From Laceyella tengchongensis (GTDB taxonomy: Bacteria > Bacillota > Bacilli > Thermoactinomycetales > Thermoactinomycetaceae), in NCBI RefSeq assembly GCF_900182735.1, contig NZ_FXTU01000002.1, forward strand, positions 608,147 to 672,146: a DNA stretch of 64,000 bases, written 5' to 3'. The translations under genes were made by a program, and so were the position numbers. How positions within the stretch are numbered: position 1 is the first letter of the stretch; each line of letters opens with the position of its first letter. Positions 60,591 to 64,000 of the stretch are shown in pieces. A model generated the notes under the pieces. It had not been told where the DNA came from. It ran no database searches and worked only from the letters and a program-made list of their open reading frames with translations.

Positions 60591-60735
60591 CGGGAATTTT
60601 AATTTAATTCTATTCTGAATTTATTTGGTTGCCACCCCGCACGCTTGGATTTTCTCTCACTGGTCAACCCCATGCTCCGCCATCTACCGAAGATATGATT
60701 TGACTTTCCTTTTCCGCAACCGATTGCTATCTGCG

Positions 60736-61017
60736 TTATGGGAGTGCGGTCATCAACACCGCTTTTAACAGCGCATGAATAAAACTGAACCCAATCGCCA
60801 ATCCGCTTAACATCATCCCCACGCTCGCCAAGTTCCCTTTTTCTGATCTTCTACCCCTCAGCCCCAGCACCAATCCGACCACTCCGCACACAATCCCGGC
60901 CAGCGCAAACACAAAGGCTGAAAAAAAGCCGACAATTCCCAACACCAATGCAATCTGCGCTTCTTTGTTCCGCTGTGGCATTCTTTCCAAATTGGTTTGA
61001 ATTTGCGTTGGTTCCAT
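60736..61017 (-). CDS. DUF4190-like small membrane protein
   Basis: A 93-residue protein with a charged N-terminus and two or three hydrophobic segments (about 24-48 and 66-90). The first contains ALVLGIVGFFSAFVFALAGI with following LGLRGRRSEKGNLASVGMML, a pattern typical of DUF4190 proteins. Function unknown. ATG 61017 follows GGAGGG. Lone gene between the tRNA operon and the decayed region. Confidence 0.65.
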   Translation of the reverse strand: MEPTQIQTNLERMPQRNKEAQIALVLGIVGFFSAFVFALAGIVCGVVGLVLGLRGRRSEKGNLASVGMMLSGLAIGFSFIHALLKAVLMTALP

Positions 61018-61182
61018 CAAATCCCTCCAACCCGCATCTTAATGTTAGTTTATTCATCAGGAAGCAGATATTCCCTCTCTCTTCATTCTTTTCATTTTCC
61101 TTCCATCGCAAACCCCCTTTTTATAAATTTTCCCCAAGCCCCCCTTCATTCCATGTGGCGGGATGAGGTCATTTTGATAAAA

Positions 61183-61207
61183 AAAGCCACCTGCTGGCAG
61201 CTTTTTC
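61183..61207. terminator. Terminator-like hairpin
   Basis: AAAAAGCC and GGCAGCTTTTT form a short stem with a bulge, flanked by A and T runs. It closes the decayed gene region on the minus strand. Confidence 0.55.
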
Positions 61208-61209
61208 CT

Positions 61210-63560
61210 TTATGTCCTTTCTTTTTGGCTGGAACTCGCTTTTTTGTAAGCAAGTTCAAAAGCGGTCTCTTCTTGCGCTTGTTGCGTCTTTTTGTGAGCC
61301 GTTTTCTTATCATCTGCTGGCACGTTTTCTTCAAGGTAGTCGAGTGCCCTGACACTTTTACTCTTGGCCCGAAGCCCGTCGTAACTAAATCCAAATTGCA
61401 ACTCAACCTCTTTGTTGAGAGAATCCTTTGTAATTCCTTTTGCTTGCCCTGGCTTGAAAAACACCTCAAATCCATTGACCTCGATTTTTCCATTGCCGGG
61501 ATGCTTATACTCCGTCACGATCCCTCTTACTGTCCGCAACGGGTTTCCACCAGCTTCATCAACCATCCGATGATGAACCAATGACTGCAATCCCTCTCCT
61601 ACTCCAAACCACTCAAAACAAAAAGTCTTGTAGGGGGACTTCTCCGCTTCTTTGGCACAAGCTTCAATTAATCTCTTTGCCCTGCTTTTCTCAAACTCAT
61701 ATCCTTCCATCCCTTTCAATACCATGAGGACATAATGATAATAAAGGGCCTGCACCTGATTGGTTCTGCTACTCCAAGCGGACAAATATTCAATCGCATC
61801 ATCGAGAGTCACATTGGGATGATGGCGTGCCACTTGGAACCATAAATAAATGTTTTTCTCATTGTCCGGCTCTTCCATGAGATTGTCTTTCAGCAATTCA
61901 TGATATAATTGAGATTTTTTGTGCCGATTTTGCTGAAATCCTTAAATTTCTGTCTGCAAAGCGAACGATTTGCAGACGGATCATCGGTTTGTTAGAGATC
62001 GACTACAATAAGTTGTTCAAGTTTTGTATCACGATGTTCAAATCCATGTACAGTTTCTTTCAATCATTTTCACAATGCGTGATATAGGTGTTGCTTTCCT
62101 CTTCAATATGTGTTTGTTTCACGCTTTCCAAAAGGCCCTCCACCAAATCCAGACAAGCCAAAACCCACTGGTTACTTGGGCGCTTAAAAAATTCTGCATG
62201 TGTGAGTCCTGAGATTTTAACCACATCTTCAATCATGTGTATGATCATCTCAACATAGGAGATGGACTCATGCAACAAGTTGTTGTGATCACGGGACCGT
62301 TTAAACCAACTCCCCGCATGGTTCGCAACACTTTTACTTCCTCCAACTCTTCCCCGGAAAGAAGCTTGGGCTGCTTTGTGTACTTCGCTTTTAGTGCATT
62401 TAGCTTATCTTTTAACTGCTCTCGTATGCACAATCCTTTGATGTGATAAAGCAGGGAGTCCACTTTACCTTGCCGCTCCGATGTTTCAATCGCCTTATCT
62501 GCCGCATTGTTCGCTTCATCGAGATTCTTGCCCATATATAGATAATACCGTGCCAAATGTGCCGGAAAATGCGGTTCTTCCGGATATAAGTGAACCAATT
62601 TACGTAGAATATCCCCTTGCCACTTGACATCTTCGATCTCGGTCATTAATCGAGCCAACTTCTCTTCTCCCATCTCTTTATTGTTTCGGCAGATGAACAA
62701 GTCGAACAAAATTTCCATGATATACTCTGGCTGCTCTCCATACTCAGAAAACGTGTCTCCCAAAAAAGCAAGCGACTATTGAGCCAAAATGCTTCTGTAC
62801 GTAAAATTATCCACTTCCTCTTTTTTGCCTAACAATTAACGCAACAGCTCTTCTGCATACAAATAGTGACGAGGCCACCAATGCGTAAATTTGCCGTATT
62901 TCTCCTTAATCAACAATAACTCCAGATTGAAATTGAAGTGCTTTTTCAAATCAATTTTATCCCATTCTGACACTTTATCAGTTCCAGCTTTATTAAGGAG
63001 GATTGCAAACAAATTGGCCGGAAGGCTTTTTTGTTCAAAGTGATAGCACAAGGCGATATATATGAGAATTTTCTTTTGCTCTTCTGTCCGAATTGTGCTG
63101 ATAAACTTTTCAATATAATCGGACAGTCCCAGGAAATCCTCCTCAAACGTAACCAATCCGATATAAAATGGATTCCGCAACGCCGGAGAATTCGAATGCC
63201 TGATTTGTTCTAGTTCATTTTTTCTTGTGCTTTAACTCCTGATCATCATATCGCTCAAGATGTCTGCTGTATTCGTTCAAGAATTCATTGGTTTCGTTAG
63301 ATTTAGGATAGTGGTATACAATCTTTTTTTGTGGTCTATATTTTTCAACTCGTTTTTCGATCCCCGTTGCACCACCAAAAACACCACCGGCCGGGTGCGA
63401 CTCCTAATTGCATCATATAACTCATATATATTGTCTCGGCTGAACTGGTGGGCTTCCGCCACAACAAAAATTGTCTTTTTCGTCTAATCATTTAGCTCCA
63501 CAATTTTGTCTGCCGTATCCAACAGCCTATATTGTTTCAAGATAACGGTTGGATACTTTT
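61210..63560 (-). pseudogene. Decayed STAND-type NTPase, SAMD9-like (C-terminal two-thirds)
   Basis: Fragments of one large minus-strand gene, in order. 63560-63280: an NTPase part with a Walker-B-like strand (TIFVVAEAHQFSRDN ... RPVVFLVVQR). 63240-62836: a helical winged-helix-like part (LEQIRHSNSPALRNPFYIGL ... HWWPRHYLYAEELLR). 62835-62060: TPR-like helices (AHLARYYLYMGKNLDEANNA). 61920-61210: a helical segment and a C-terminal OB-like domain (RGIVTEYKHPGNGKIEVNGF, VELQFGFSYDGLRAKS). In-frame TAG at 63486-63484 and 62778-62776, and TAA at 62838-62836, interrupt it, and frameshifts lie near 63300, 63200, 62335 and 62090-61920. NTPase-TPR-OB order fits the SAMD9 family of STAND NTPases, some of which are antiviral; assignment is by architecture only. 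The N-terminal part and Walker A are missing. Confidence 0.65.
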
Positions 63561-63727
63561 AGCTAATCATCATACAAGAAGTGGACAACGGAACAAATCC
63601 AAGTTCATCTCACTCATGTGACATGGAGCTTTGCTCCGCTTCCTTGTTCAAAGCAAGGATAAAGAATCAGTTCCTAAACATCTCTGTCTACTGGCCGTTG
63701 GCATACCATATGAGGCAACTTGCAAAG

Positions 63728-63759
63728 CAAAAACCCCACTTCATTCTGAAGTGGGGTTT
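63728..63759 (-). terminator. Terminator of the rRNA operon
   Basis: On the minus strand AACCCCACTTC and GAAGTGGGGTT pair across a 5-base loop, followed by TTTTG. It lies just after the 5S gene. From 63561 to 63727 I see no gene. Confidence 0.85.
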
Positions 63760-63761
63760 GG

Positions 63762-63878
63762 TGGCCTGGCAACGACCTACTCTCCCAGGGCTTAAGCCCA
63801 AGTACCATCGGCGCTGGAGGGCTTAACTTCCGTGTTCGGTATGGGAACGGGTGGGTCCCCTCCGCCATCATCACCAGA
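63762..63878 (-). rRNA. rrf: 5S ribosomal RNA
   Basis: About 117 bases with the 5S core on the minus strand: GATGGCGGAGGGGACCC, CCGTTCCCATACCGAACACG and GGGAGAGTAGGTCG. The ends are set by pairing of the terminal helix and may be off by one or two bases. Confidence 0.95.
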
Positions 63879-63961
63879 CGTTATGTTGTTGTTCAAGGTG
63901 TGAACCACACCCTGAAAATTAGAATGGAATAAAGCGTGTTGCAAGATGAAGAGATGAAGTA

Positions 63962-64000
63962 GGATAAGCCCTCGACCGATTCGTATCCGTCAGCTAAACG
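63962..64000 (-). rRNA. rrl: 23S ribosomal RNA, 3' end only
   Basis: The minus strand reads TAGCTGACGGATACGAATCG then GTCGAGGGCTTATCC, the well-known 3' terminus of Bacillales 23S rRNA. The rest lies beyond the window. The 83-base spacer to 5S contains no tRNA. Confidence 0.85.

Overview
The window looks like chromosomal DNA of a spore-forming, thermophile-type member of the Bacillales, most likely the family Thermoactinomycetaceae. This is an inference from gene content, not from a database search. The evidence is the spore genes (YjcZ-type small proteins, RsfA, GerQ-CwlJ, an alpha/beta SASP), strong AGGAGG ribosome sites with frequent GTG/TTG starts, Gram-positive regulatory RNAs (yjdF and SAM-I riboswitches), CCA-encoding tRNA genes and balanced base composition. 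No CRISPR array, prophage, replication origin or intact transposase was seen.

Layout. 0-9 kb: small spore-type proteins, a degenerate flavin disulfide reductase relative, RsfA, a TPR protein, DUF309/DUF3907/YjdF proteins, and a CoA-binding protein next to a kinase-like protein. 9-16.3 kb: the end of the cobalamin pathway in one tightly overlapping minus-strand operon (cobD-cobU-cobS-cobC-cbiZ-cbiB), followed upstream by a separate pair, an inositol-phosphatase-like gene and cobT. 17-23.4 kb: bioY, an HtrA-like protease, then an assimilatory sulfate reduction operon (sulfite reductase, DUF3906, cysH, a TSUP permease and sat). 23.8-33.9 kb: ytoQ, the germination pair gerQ-cwlJ, a YtcJ-like amidohydrolase, a LexA-type SOS pair (Y-family polymerase plus YolD), an EamA transporter, a truncated ABC-F gene that keeps its attenuator leader, and rlmCD. 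34-40.3 kb: hom under a SAM-I riboswitch, a FAH-family enzyme, a GT28 glycosyltransferase, a SASP, sodA and a HAD hydrolase. 40.6-43.2 kb: two tandem L,D-transpeptidases. 43.3-48.1 kb: de novo NAD synthesis, nadB-nadC-nadA, divergent from a nifS-type cysteine desulfurase. 48.1-59.8 kb: pepV, a Leu-Arg tRNA pair, a phosphate transport pair, an APC antiporter, a von Willebrand lipoprotein, a Trk/Ktr potassium channel and mnmA. 59.9-60.5 kb: a seven-gene tRNA operon that ends in a second, inverted copy of the same Leu-Arg pair. 61.2-64 kb: a large decayed gene that looks like a SAMD9-type STAND NTPase, lying just downstream of the end of an rRNA operon (23S 3' end and 5S).

How the genes work together. 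Sir, CysH and Sat reduce sulfate through APS. CobD/CbiB/CobU/CobS/CobT/CobC build the nucleotide loop of B12, and CbiZ opens imported corrinoids for remodelling. NadB/NadA/NadC make NaMN, and the NifS protein probably supplies the NadA Fe-S cluster. GerQ and CwlJ act together in cortex lysis.

The points most worth a second look are the STAND NTPase pseudogene, the ABC-F gene that lost its first ATPase domain but kept an intact leader peptide and attenuator, the flavin reductase relative missing its redox cysteines, the structured leader upstream of pepV, a MITE-like repeat family, and the near-identical inverted tRNA pair flanking about 9 kb.
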